64,000 nt of DNA, from the NCBI GenBank assembly GCA_014360755.1, contig JACIWX010000001.1, positions 62,001 through 126,000 on the forward strand, read 5' to 3'. The notes under the pieces were generated by a model that saw only the letters and a list, made by a program, of their open reading frames with translations, searched no databases and was not told the origin of the DNA. Shown piece by piece: positions 1 through 8,240 of the stretch; positions within the stretch are counted from its first letter, which is position 1; each line of letters begins with the position of its first letter. Made by a program: the position numbers and the translations under genes. The stretch comes from Chloroflexota bacterium. GTDB lineage: Bacteria > Chloroflexota > Anaerolineae > UBA2200.

Positions 1-206
1 ATATTAAAGTATTCTTTATTACCCCAGATGAGGATAGGACATTGAGTACAAGAAAGCCCATTAAGAAGGGGCGAGCGATTGTTGAAGCAGACACTGATGG
101 GAGCTATGTAATGAGTGAGGAAGAGATTGAAGAAAGTGATAAAGTCAAGAAGTTTGATAAATTTCTCTCTGATTTGCAGAAGTTGTTGGAGAGTGAAAAC
201 CGATGA
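1..206 (+). CDS. 3' end of an unidentified gene, truncated by the window edge
   Basis: An open frame enters the window and runs in codons starting at position 3 to the TGA at 204-206, giving 67 codons. The visible C-terminus is charged and rich in Glu and Lys (a short stretch reads SEEEIEESDKVKKF), with no domain I can name. The stop overlaps the ATG of the methyltransferase gene by four bases (ATGA), so the two are probably translationally coupled and may work together, for example as a DNA-binding or specificity partner. That role is only inferred from position. Base composition is AT-rich like the methyltransferase and unlike the rest of the window. Confidence 0.6.
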   Translation, partial: IKVFFITPDEDRTLSTRKPIKKGRAIVEADTDGSYVMSEEEIEESDKVKKFDKFLSDLQKLLESENR

Positions 207-1006
207 AGGCTAAGAATCAATTACCGTTGAGTTTATTTCCAGAAAGGGATGAGCAATTTGAGAAAAAGGAGGATGAAAAACCAACTTTGGAAACAACCAC
301 CTTGTGGGATTACCCAACGCAAAGCTATGGGAAAAAACCCAAGGGTGACAATAAATTTCAAGGCGTGACTCCGGCATTTATCATTTGGAATATGATACAG
401 AGATACACAAAACCCGGGGATTTAGTAGTTGACCCAATGGCAGGCAGTGGCACGACAATTGATGTCTGCGAAGAAGAGGGCAGGAGAGTCATTGGTTATG
501 ACATTAACCCAAAACATCCTAAGGTAATAAAGAATGATTCTCGCAAGATACCCTTGGAAGACGATTCGGTTGACATGGTTTTCATAGATTCACCCTATGG
601 AGATAATGTTAATTACTCAGATGACCCTGCTGACATTGGCAAGATTTCTGCAGAGGATCCTCGATTTTATGAAGAATTAGAAAAGGTGGCTCTTGAAATC
701 CATCGGATCCTTAAACCTGGGAAGGTTGTAGGATGGCTGATCGGGGATCAATGGGTCAGAAGGAAATTCACCCCAGTTGGTTTTAGAATATATAGTATGC
801 TCGAGAAGTATTTTGAACCCATAGACATAGTATGTGTAGTAAGGCGCGGTCAAAGTTCGCATACAGCTCTCTGGCATTATCGGGCTAAGAAATTCAACTT
901 CTTTTTGAGGGGGTTCAAATATCTATTGCTATTTAGAAAACCGCCTCTCGAAAGGAAAGGAAAGGAAGAGAAACCAGAAAAAATCAAATGGAGGAGATAT
1001 AAATAG
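203..1006 (+). CDS. SAM-dependent DNA methyltransferase (N4/N6 amino-methyltransferase type, TRM11-like order)
   Basis: The 267-aa protein probably methylates an exocyclic amino group in DNA using S-adenosylmethionine. Motif I is DPMAGSGTT at residues 77-85, the SAM-binding form typical of N4/N6 DNA methylases. The catalytic motif IV is DSPY at 129-132, a Ser variant of the usual DPPY. Motif I comes before motif IV, as in TRM11/UPF0020-like methylases rather than beta-class enzymes. The start is ATG 203, coupled to the upstream partial gene. The gene is much richer in A and T than the rest of the window, which suggests recent acquisition. No restriction endonuclease is visible, so it is either an orphan methylase or one half of a system that lies outside the window. 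An RNA substrate cannot be excluded. Confidence 0.8.
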   Translation: MKAKNQLPLSLFPERDEQFEKKEDEKPTLETTTLWDYPTQSYGKKPKGDNKFQGVTPAFIIWNMIQRYTKPGDLVVDPMAGSGTTIDVCEEEGRRVIGYDINPKHPKVIKNDSRKIPLEDDSVDMVFIDSPYGDNVNYSDDPADIGKISAEDPRFYEELEKVALEIHRILKPGKVVGWLIGDQWVRRKFTPVGFRIYSMLEKYFEPIDIVCVVRRGQSSHTALWHYRAKKFNFFLRGFKYLLLFRKPPLERKGKEEKPEKIKWRRYK

Positions 1007-1149
1007 AGGGTAGTTCTGCAAAGGGTAGTGTAGAACTCGTGACTAAGGAGACATAGCGAGATAGGCTTACAAGATAAGTGCTCCTGGTCGGTGTGTCAAG
1101 ATATTCCCCCCAAATGATAATAAGCATAATATTAGAAACCGTTTAACGG

Positions 1150-1902
1150 ATGGTAATGTTGGATTTGAACCCCTTCTTCTTTACAGGTGGGCCGGTCGGG
1201 TGCCTCCTCATCCACGGTGGCACGGGCAGCCCGCCGGAGATGCGCCCCATGGGAGAATATCTGGCTGCCAAGGGATTGACGGTGCTTGGCGTGCGTCTGG
1301 CTGGCCATGGGACTATTCCCGAAGATTTGCTCAGGACCAGCTGGCAAGACCTGGTTGCGTCGGCTGAGGAAGGATTGTATCGGCTGCAAGGGTCATGCGA
1401 GCGTGTGTTTGTCGCGGGGTTGTCCATGGGCGGTTTGCTCGCGCTTTATCTGGCTGCTCGTTATCCCATTGCGGGAGCTATTGTCATGGCTGCACCTGCT
1501 TACCTGAGCGATTGGCGGTTAAGGTGGCTGCCCATTATCAAGCACTTTGTCAAATGGTATCATTCCAGCGGCGAGGTGGATTTGACCGATCCTGAGGCGG
1601 GAGAAAGGATATTCTTTTATCGGAGAGTGCCGCTTGTCTTTGGTGAGCAAGTGAACCGACTCTTGCAAGAAGTGCGTAGCAACCTAGGCCAAGTGAAGGT
1701 GCCGGTGCTTATCATGCAGGGACGCCGTGATCGAACCATCCCTGCGGACAGTGCGCAGATTCTTTTCGATAGCTTAGGGAGCGACGATAAAGAAATCGTC
1801 TGGTGGCCCAACTCTGGACATGCCATCACAGTGGACAGCGAACGAGAAGCAGTGTGGGCTCGTGCCTATGATTTTATTGCCGCGCGCATGGCAAATTCAT
1901 GA
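1150..1902 (+). CDS. alpha/beta hydrolase, carboxylesterase / monoacylglycerol-lipase type
   Basis: The 250-aa soluble protein has the alpha/beta-hydrolase fold of Est30-like carboxylesterases. The oxyanion-side loop is HGGTGSP at residues 22-28, the nucleophile elbow is GLSMG with Ser about 92, the catalytic Asp lies in GRRDRTIP near residue 196, and the catalytic His in SGHAITVD near 225. All three triad members are present, so it should be active on short or medium acyl esters; the substrate cannot be read from sequence. A second in-frame ATG follows two codons later. The next gene starts 47 bp downstream on the same strand, so the two may be co-transcribed. Confidence 0.85.
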   Translation: MVMLDLNPFFFTGGPVGCLLIHGGTGSPPEMRPMGEYLAAKGLTVLGVRLAGHGTIPEDLLRTSWQDLVASAEEGLYRLQGSCERVFVAGLSMGGLLALYLAARYPIAGAIVMAAPAYLSDWRLRWLPIIKHFVKWYHSSGEVDLTDPEAGERIFFYRRVPLVFGEQVNRLLQEVRSNLGQVKVPVLIMQGRRDRTIPADSAQILFDSLGSDDKEIVWWPNSGHAITVDSEREAVWARAYDFIAARMANS

Positions 1903-1949
1903 GGGTGTCCATCCAGGTAGGGAATGCTTTTGCAATCTAAGGAGGCTTT

Positions 1950-3812
1950 ATGGAGAAGCAACCATTTCTGCGTCTGGTAGAAGCAACCGCCATTTTCCTC
2001 TTTTTCATCCAGGCTGTGCGAGTCCTTTTCTCAGTGCTCTTTGGCGTGATTTACGATGCCATCTTTGCGGGCCCGTTGACGGCCTATGCCATTGTAGCCA
2101 ACCTGCTAGTGTTCCTGGCTTTTTTAGCCCCGCTTTTTGTGGCACGCTCCTCACCGAGGCGGCTCCCGCTGATCGCTGCCTGGCTGGTTTTCCTTGCCAG
2201 GTTGCCTTTGACCTTAAATGATCCGCAAATCCGGCTGTATAGTTCCCTGTGTATTGTCGCTGCGGGTGGCTTGTACACTGTTTCCCTGCTGAGAGAAGAC
2301 ACTGAACTTTTCCCGTGGGCATGGATAGCGGCGTTGGCTGTGGACCAATTGCTGCGGGCTGCTGGAAATACCTTTGACATCACGCTCCACGGATGGTGGT
2401 TGCCCGTGCAAGGGCTGCTTTCTGGGGTGCTTTTCTTCTTGAGCTTTTTCGCATCCCGGTTTCCACGAAGAGAAACACGGCTAGCGGAACTTGGCTTGCT
2501 GGGCGGGCTGGCTAGCGGGGCTTTTCTGTTTTTGGAGACGTCTCTCCTTGCCCTGCCTCATGCAATAGCCCGCTGGAGTGCTTGGAGCTATACGGTTTTG
2601 ACGCCTGCGTTGCTGCTTGTTACACTATTGCCTCTCCTTTATGCCATATACGGATCATTGTACCCATGGCGAGGACGATCCCGCGCCTGGGGAGTGTTTT
2701 TCTTGCTCCTTGCCTGCGTTGGACTGGCAGTAGGGCATCTGGCAAAAGGCTTGCCCTCTGCAATTTCCCTGCTACTGATGCAATGGGTTGTGCTCGTTTC
2801 TCTTCCCTCTGTGCTACGTGATCCAAAGCATGGTAAGGAGTGGATTGGCTTGCATCTGGCACTGGGATTTCTTTTCTTCCTGTTGCTCAACTTTGCCTAT
2901 GCCTTTGCTTTCACCTATGCCTATACTCTAGATTTCTTCCGTGGCGCTGGGGTTCCTATCCTCTTTATCGCTGTTGTAGTAGCCATGCTCCCGGCGGTTG
3001 TGAGAGGGCTACGACCTCCCCAGCCCTTTGCCGCACAATCCGGGCAGTGGGTAGTGGCAGCAGCGGCGGTAGTGCTGGTGGCTTTAAGTGCAACGGTTGC
3101 CCTTCCGCCATCGCCAAGTATGAAGGGAGTGAGCCCTACGATCCGTGTGGGCACTTATAATATCCACTATGGCTACAACACAACCTGGAGGTTCTCCTTG
3201 GAAGAGATTGCCAAAACCATTGAAGAAAGTGGGGCTGATGTAGTGGCATTGCAGGAGGTGGACGCAGGGCGCATCACCAGTTACAGCGTAGATGATGCAC
3301 TTTGGTTGGCACGGCGTCTGCGCATGGACGTGTTTTACCAGCCAACGATAGAACACTTGACCGGCATTGCCATGCTCTATCGCTTTCCCCTGGAGAAAGC
3401 GGAAGGCCGGCTTCTCACTAGCCGCCTGGAGCAGACGGCCATCATACATGCACGCCTCAACATAGGAGAAAAGAAACTGGATGCCTATGGCACCTGGTTT
3501 GGGTTGGAGCCAGAGGAGAGGGCTGTTCAGTTACACGAGGCGCTGTCCTTCATGGGCGAGGGAACAGCGGTTTTCGGCGGCGACCTGAATTCTACGCCTG
3601 ATTCCCCTGTTTATCAGCGGCTGCGAGAGGCGGGCTTTGTGGATCCCTTCATCAGCGGCGGTTTTGAGCCTTTATCTACTTCGCCATCCGAGCAGCCGCA
3701 AGAGCGCATTGATTACGTCTGGGTGCGCGGGCTGAAGCCAATCGATGCAAGGGTTTTGGATTCAACCGCTTCCGACCACCGCATGGTGGTAGTTGAAGTA
3801 TGTTGGGAATAA
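1950..3812 (+). CDS. polytopic membrane protein with a C-terminal endonuclease/exonuclease/phosphatase (EEP) domain
   Basis: The 620-aa protein has about 380 residues of closely spaced hydrophobic segments (roughly ten to twelve membrane helices), then an EEP-superfamily domain from about residue 398. EEP signatures are in order: GTYNIHYG (metal-binding Asn), VALQEVDAG (metal-binding Glu), GGDLNSTPDSP and the closing SDHRMVVVEV (catalytic His). The domain is therefore probably a metal-dependent phosphoesterase. The architecture resembles the C-terminal half of Cwh43/PGAP2-interacting proteins, where EEP domains act on lipid-linked substrates; a lipid phosphodiester substrate here is an inference. 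Start ATG 1950 follows a clear AAGGAGG. Confidence 0.8.
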   Translation: MEKQPFLRLVEATAIFLFFIQAVRVLFSVLFGVIYDAIFAGPLTAYAIVANLLVFLAFLAPLFVARSSPRRLPLIAAWLVFLARLPLTLNDPQIRLYSSLCIVAAGGLYTVSLLREDTELFPWAWIAALAVDQLLRAAGNTFDITLHGWWLPVQGLLSGVLFFLSFFASRFPRRETRLAELGLLGGLASGAFLFLETSLLALPHAIARWSAWSYTVLTPALLLVTLLPLLYAIYGSLYPWRGRSRAWGVFFLLLACVGLAVGHLAKGLPSAISLLLMQWVVLVSLPSVLRDPKHGKEWIGLHLALGFLFFLLLNFAYAFAFTYAYTLDFFRGAGVPILFIAVVVAMLPAVVRGLRPPQPFAAQSGQWVVAAAAVVLVALSATVALPPSPSMKGVSPTIRVGTYNIHYGYNTTWRFSLEEIAKTIEESGADVVALQEVDAGRITSYSVDDALWLARRLRMDVFYQPTIEHLTGIAMLYRFPLEKAEGRLLTSRLEQTAIIHARLNIGEKKLDAYGTWFGLEPEERAVQLHEALSFMGEGTAVFGGDLNSTPDSPVYQRLREAGFVDPFISGGFEPLSTSPSEQPQERIDYVWVRGLKPIDARVLDSTASDHRMVVVEVCWE

Positions 3813-3837
3813 TCTGTAGCGCAAATACGAGCAGCAT

Positions 3838-4494
3838 TTAATTCCTATTTGGCAACTTCCCAGCGAGATAGCCAGCGTGACTGATGCCCAAGAGGGTAGT
3901 CAGATTGCTGCTGAACCCCGGCAATTTACAAGTCGCAGCGTATACCTCGTTGGGCGCAAATACAGCCACGGCAATGCCAGCATAGGCTATAACCACAATC
4001 AGGGTAAGCCAGAGGTTCTGGAATTTGGTGGGATCGATCCTCTCAGGTACGTTGGGGTCCCCCTCTTCTTCCATGAGGAGATCCCAGAAAGAGCGGGTTT
4101 TGGTTGTCGTTGCTGCCCGGGTACTCTTTTCGTTTGGTTTGACCTGCCTTGTCCTGATTTTGGCTGCTCTCGTGGCATCTTTATTCGCTTTGATGGCACT
4201 GGCAACAGTAGTTGATCCTACGCTGATCCCCATCACAAGCAGCAATTCATTGGGAATCTCGATAGCTAACGGGTTTGCTACGGATACAGGTGCGAACTTA
4301 CGCGCCAGGAAGACACCAAGCAGTAGGGACAGCACCAGAATAGTCCACAAGACGATCTGAAGTTGGCTGAGACTGTAGCGATTGCGGTCATCTACGAGGA
4401 TGAAAAAGGGGTCCTTCTTCCTTATCCCGATCCAAACAATGGGCAGAAGGATCAAAGCCGCCGCGATTACCCACCAACTCACCGGATTGCTCAT
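3838..4494 (-). CDS. hypothetical membrane protein with four transmembrane segments
   Basis: The 218-aa protein has an N-terminal helix (residues about 7-24), a segment near 45-65, one near 83-101 and one near 165-183. A basic, Thr-rich linker of about 50 residues (near 105-155) separates the third and fourth. A conserved-looking stretch, RYSLSQLQIVLWTIL, precedes helix 2, and the C-terminus reads LLGISHAGYLAGKLP. I have seen this pattern in uncharacterised bacterial membrane proteins but cannot give a function. The start is supported by AAGGAG four bases upstream. It converges on the EEP gene and is followed upstream by the AhpD-like gene on the same strand. Confidence 0.65.
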   Translation of the reverse strand: MSNPVSWWVIAAALILLPIVWIGIRKKDPFFILVDDRNRYSLSQLQIVLWTILVLSLLLGVFLARKFAPVSVANPLAIEIPNELLLVMGISVGSTTVASAIKANKDATRAAKIRTRQVKPNEKSTRAATTTKTRSFWDLLMEEEGDPNVPERIDPTKFQNLWLTLIVVIAYAGIAVAVFAPNEVYAATCKLPGFSSNLTTLLGISHAGYLAGKLPNRN

Positions 4495-4527
4495 TTTGCT
4501 CCTTTTCTAGGGTACGAAACTCAGGCT

Positions 4528-4902
4528 CTATTCACTTTGTCGCTTGCCTTTGGCATTTGATTCCTGCAATTCATGCCATGCCTGGAATGCTCTGCGCAGG
4601 TGGGGGATGGTGATGGAACCGCCTACAACTAACCCGATAGCCAAAGCCTCGGTCAGTTTTTCACTAGATACGCCTTCTTCATAGCAACGGATGATGTGAT
4701 ATTTGATACAATCATCGCATCTTAGCACTAGAGAGGCGACCAAGCCGAGCAGTTCTTTGACATCCCTTGGCAAGGCGCCCTCGCGATACGCCTGAGAATC
4801 CAGGCTGTAGAAGCGCTTGATATTTAAATCAGCATACTGCATGACAATTTCGTTCAGTTCTGCGCGTTCTTTCTGAAATTCAGCAACTGTTTTGGCTGGC
4901 AT
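4528..4902 (-). CDS. carboxymuconolactone decarboxylase / AhpD-like protein
   Basis: The 124-aa all-alpha protein matches the AhpD/CMD family by its active-site spacing: Glu50, then Cys62, Cys65 and His69. This is the E-x11-C-x2-C-x3-H pattern of the AhpD peroxidatic centre. In AhpD the CxxC pair reduces a peroxiredoxin partner, so a thiol-dependent redox or alkylhydroperoxidase role is likely. No ahpC is nearby. The start has a strong AAGGAGG site. It lies just downstream of the lipoprotein gene on the same strand (75-bp gap). Confidence 0.82.
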   Translation of the reverse strand: MPAKTVAEFQKERAELNEIVMQYADLNIKRFYSLDSQAYREGALPRDVKELLGLVASLVLRCDDCIKYHIIRCYEEGVSSEKLTEALAIGLVVGGSITIPHLRRAFQAWHELQESNAKGKRQSE

Positions 4903-4977
4903 AAGTCCTCCTTGCTTTTGCAGAGTTTTCGGGATTACATTGGGTATAGATGTGCGAACTCATGTCGCCTGTTCAAT

Positions 4978-6510
4978 CTACTCCACGGCCTCGATTTCTG
5001 TTACCAGGATCTGCCGGCCTTCGACATCGGAAACGCCATAGGAGATTTGTCCCCATACTTTCACTTGGGCGCCCTCGGCGCGGAGTGCTTCTAACCTCGC
5101 AGCCAGTTTGGCATCTTGGGCTTGAATGCCATAGCGCTGGCCATCTTCGCGCTCAAAGTAATCATCGTACGGAGATCCGGGTTCCGATAGGATGATCTTG
5201 CCGATCCAGCCCTCTGCCGCCAGAAGCGTTGGCTGTGGAGCACTGCCGAGCACCTCAATGGCGGTCACTTGAATCTGCGTGCGATTGGCATCTGTGGCAC
5301 CGCAGGTGAGTTGCCCCCATACGCGTACCGTGGTCTCTGTGTCACGCAGACGCTGCAGTTGGGCACTGAGTGCGGGATCTTTGCTGTCAATGCCATAGCG
5401 TACTGGGAAGTTGCCCGCGAGGACAAAATAGTCATCGTACTCAGCCGTTGCTGGAGCGCTGGCGATCTTGCCCTCCCAACGTTCCACGGTATCGGGCGCC
5501 GAGAAAGCCTCCTCGTCTTCGCGTCGTATGCGCGTTACGGCAAGCTGGCAGCCTCCATAGTCTGACACGCCACAGGTGAGCGTGCCCCAAAAATGGGCAC
5601 GGACTCCTAATGTCCGCAGTTCCTTGATTTGGGACTCGATCATCGGAGTAGCGCCGCGCAAGCCAACTTCTCCAGTGCCTTTTGGTTCCAGGGAAAGATA
5701 ATCGTCGAACTGTGCTTCAGCGGATAAGCCAATGACGCGACCGAACCACGCAACAACTGGTTGACCACCGGCAGGCTCCGCGCTCTCTTTTACCTCGCGG
5801 TTGGCTCCGATCTCGCCTTGCCACTGAAAGCCAGTGGTTTCGTTAGACACGGTCACCTGATAAGTAACCTGCATTGGCGCTACTACAGGGTAGGAGATCG
5901 TAACTACCCAATCACCGGCGCGGTACTGGTAAGTCTCTGCCCCCACTATGTCCTCTGGCGTCATGCGTGTCCGTGTCCAAGTTAACTCGGCTAACGGAAT
6001 TTGCACGTTGTAGTGAGCACCAACGTAGGTCAGAGCCAGGTCACGGGCAACCAGAACTGGATCAGTCATTTCCTTCTCAGGTGCTTTGACATTGCCTGCC
6101 GCATCCACTACTCCTAACCATTGAAAACCCGTGGCGGCATTGGTAACGACAACCTGATACAGCACCATGTCAGGGGATGTAACCGGGTAGGAGATGGTGA
6201 TAATCCAATCACCAGCGGCATAGCGGTAGGTCTCGGCTCCCACCAGTCCGGGTGGGGTAGCGCGTTCTTCAGACCAGGACAATCCTGCTGCCGGCGCATC
6301 TGCGCTATAGTGCTCTCGGAGGTAGGACAGTACCGCATCGCGAGCCCCACGAGCCTCGCTGGGTACCGCAGTACTGCTTTCTGTGGGGGTTGGCGTCGCA
6401 GCCGCCTGCGTCGGGGCTGCGGTTGGCGCTGGGATGAACCGCTTGCATGCGCCGAAAGCCAGAGTGCTCGCGAAAAGCAAAAAGCACAGCGCGGGATATC
6501 TCCACTTCAT
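4978..6510 (-). CDS. secreted lipoprotein built from two tandem repeat families
   Basis: The 510-aa protein begins with a signal peptide and a lipobox-like FGAC (Cys22), then a Thr/Pro/Ala-rich linker. Residues about 58-235 hold two tandem copies of an 85-90-residue unit (shared marks: GAETYRYAAGDW, ISYPV, TGFQW). Residues about 245-510 hold three copies of an 80-residue unit sharing DDYF or DDYL, a Tyr-Gly-Ile segment, VWGQL and a VTEIE-type end. The second unit looks like a small beta-rich domain; I cannot assign it to a named family. It is probably anchored on the outer face of the membrane and binds something rather than catalysing. The start has a strong GAGGAGG site, and a good promoter lies upstream. 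Confidence 0.75.
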   Translation of the reverse strand: MKWRYPALCFLLFASTLAFGACKRFIPAPTAAPTQAAATPTPTESSTAVPSEARGARDAVLSYLREHYSADAPAAGLSWSEERATPPGLVGAETYRYAAGDWIITISYPVTSPDMVLYQVVVTNAATGFQWLGVVDAAGNVKAPEKEMTDPVLVARDLALTYVGAHYNVQIPLAELTWTRTRMTPEDIVGAETYQYRAGDWVVTISYPVVAPMQVTYQVTVSNETTGFQWQGEIGANREVKESAEPAGGQPVVAWFGRVIGLSAEAQFDDYLSLEPKGTGEVGLRGATPMIESQIKELRTLGVRAHFWGTLTCGVSDYGGCQLAVTRIRREDEEAFSAPDTVERWEGKIASAPATAEYDDYFVLAGNFPVRYGIDSKDPALSAQLQRLRDTETTVRVWGQLTCGATDANRTQIQVTAIEVLGSAPQPTLLAAEGWIGKIILSEPGSPYDDYFEREDGQRYGIQAQDAKLAARLEALRAEGAQVKVWGQISYGVSDVEGRQILVTEIEAVE

Positions 6511-6541
6511 GGTAGCCTCCTCTTCAGGCGTTCGTAGGATT

Positions 6542-6569
6542 ATTTTACTGCTTTATCGCTTGTTGTCAA
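6542..6569 (-). promoter_or_regulatory. sigma-70-type promoter of the lipoprotein gene
   Basis: Reading the minus strand, TTGACA (6569-6564) and TAAAAT (6547-6542) are separated by 16 bases, about 30 bases upstream of the lipoprotein ATG at 6510. Confidence 0.65.
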
Positions 6570-6615
6570 AAAGGCGTTAGGGGGCGGAAATACGGGCTAA
6601 AGCGCAGGAGGCACG

Positions 6616-7410
6616 CTAAATATACAGGTCTTTCCTAGTGTACGTCAGATATGCACCCACCATGCACAGCAAAATGATGGCAAGCGAGAGCCCTACAGAA
6701 AAGGGGTCAATCCTTGACTCGAATAGCAGCACGCTCGCATCGAAATACTTGAAGGGCGAAAGGTATTTGAGGAACTCCAGGTCTTTATCCAAACTGGAAA
6801 TAATGGAGAGGAAATAAGTTCCTAGCAGCAAAGATACTGCCACCGAATTGGCCAGTTTGTATCGCTTCAGGGCACAGCCCAGGAAAATGCCGATAGCCAG
6901 GAAGGTCAACTGGATAATGAACAGCGCCAGCATGCACAGGCGCAGAAAGTGATAGAATGTGCTGTCGGGGTGGTATGATGCCGCGCTGACAAGAGAAGCT
7001 CCCCATGTGATAAATAGCAGGCCGATGCAGTTGACCAGGGCTGCCAAGGTTTTGGCAGTAACGAGGCGGCTGCGAGTCACGGGCAGGGTCAGGATAAACT
7101 CGGCGGTTTTGTCGCGCTCTTCCTTAGAAATGATGTCGCTGCCCCACATAGCCGCGGCGATAGACAGGATGAGTGCAAAGTAGGTGAACATCACCCCGAA
7201 AAAGCCAGTGATGGTGGTCAGGTTGAAAGCCCGCATATTGAATGCATCCAGCAAAGCCTGTGGCATACTGCCCAGTATAGCCAGCATCTCTGGGTTGCCG
7301 GCATAAGCAGAAAACTTGGATGACCCAAGTGCGATGAACAAAACCACGATGACACCCCAGATCAGCAGCGATTTCAGATTTGCCCTCAGTTCTTGCACAA
7401 AGATATTCAT
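6616..7410 (-). CDS. ABC-2 type transporter permease (second permease of the exporter)
   Basis: The 264-aa protein has six hydrophobic segments and an N-terminal cytoplasmic lead, the usual form of an ABC-2 export permease. The stretch SKEERDKTAEFILTLPVTRSRL between helices 2 and 3 is the coupling-loop signature of this family. I chose ATG 7410 because GAGGAG lies seven bases before it; an in-frame ATG at 7425 would overlap that site. It is the last gene of an operon ATPase-permease-permease and probably forms a heteromeric channel with its neighbour. The substrate is unknown; drugs, peptides or lipids are typical for the family. Confidence 0.85.
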   Translation of the reverse strand: MNIFVQELRANLKSLLIWGVIVVLFIALGSSKFSAYAGNPEMLAILGSMPQALLDAFNMRAFNLTTITGFFGVMFTYFALILSIAAAMWGSDIISKEERDKTAEFILTLPVTRSRLVTAKTLAALVNCIGLLFITWGASLVSAASYHPDSTFYHFLRLCMLALFIIQLTFLAIGIFLGCALKRYKLANSVAVSLLLGTYFLSIISSLDKDLEFLKYLSPFKYFDASVLLFESRIDPFSVGLSLAIILLCMVGAYLTYTRKDLYI

Positions 7411-7421
7411 GTTTTGTCTCC

Positions 7422-8237
7422 TCATGCCATAGCTGGGATATCCCGCCTGGTATAGAGCATATAACTGCTTACCAGGGAAATCACGATTACTGAGACGCTG
7501 AACAATACCAAAGGCAGATCATAAGCGCCGTGTTGCACAATATACCTTGGCTCAAAATGTTTGAAAGGGGTTATTTTTTCCAGGGTATTCTCACCAAGCA
7601 TGTCACCAAAAACGCTCAGCACATACATTCCAAAGGCAAGTGCCATCGAGTAGGGCGTTACACTCCTGATACGCTTCACCAGCAATGACACCACCAAGCC
7701 CACGCTTAGGAAGAACAACTGGAATATCGCAACACTTGCCAACATGAGCAGCAGCGGTTTGGTTTCGTAGGTCCTGGTGCCTTTGAACATTTCGATACAG
7801 CCAAGACTGCTGATCCAGACGACGGCGTTGGTGAGGGTCAAACCGCTTAGGGCTGCCAGCAATTTGCTGGTCAGAATCTGGGTACGTCCTATGGGCTTGG
7901 ACAACAGAAAATCGGCTGTCCATTCCCTTTCTTCTATGGAGACCAATGAAAACCCGTAATTTGCTGCCTGAATTGCCAGGCAGATTTGGACGAAAAGGAA
8001 GACAAAACTGTAATACCCTGGGACTGTTGATAAATTGATGCCGTTCAGACCAAAGGCAGTGAGCAATGCCTCTGGGAAGTTAGCCATCATCTCGTTCAAC
8101 AGTTCGGCATCCTTGGCTACTGAGGGGAACAGCGCCATATAGACCAAGATCAACACGGCTATTGCCACCGACCACGTGGCTACCGATTTCGAGTTCATCT
8201 TGAATTCTTGTCTGAATACATTTATGCTCATGGTCAT
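7422..8237 (-). CDS. ABC-2 type transporter permease (first permease of the exporter)
   Basis: The 271-aa protein has six membrane segments and the family coupling loop (SIEEREWTADFLLSKPIGRTQI, near residues 95-117), closely parallel to the loop in the downstream permease. The two permeases are therefore distant paralogues and probably pair with each other. The start codon lies three bases past the stop of the ATPase gene, so translation is likely coupled. An alternative ATG lies two codons in. Confidence 0.85.
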   Translation of the reverse strand: MTMSINVFRQEFKMNSKSVATWSVAIAVLILVYMALFPSVAKDAELLNEMMANFPEALLTAFGLNGINLSTVPGYYSFVFLFVQICLAIQAANYGFSLVSIEEREWTADFLLSKPIGRTQILTSKLLAALSGLTLTNAVVWISSLGCIEMFKGTRTYETKPLLLMLASVAIFQLFFLSVGLVVSLLVKRIRSVTPYSMALAFGMYVLSVFGDMLGENTLEKITPFKHFEPRYIVQHGAYDLPLVLFSVSVIVISLVSSYMLYTRRDIPAMA

Positions 8238-8240
8238 CGC

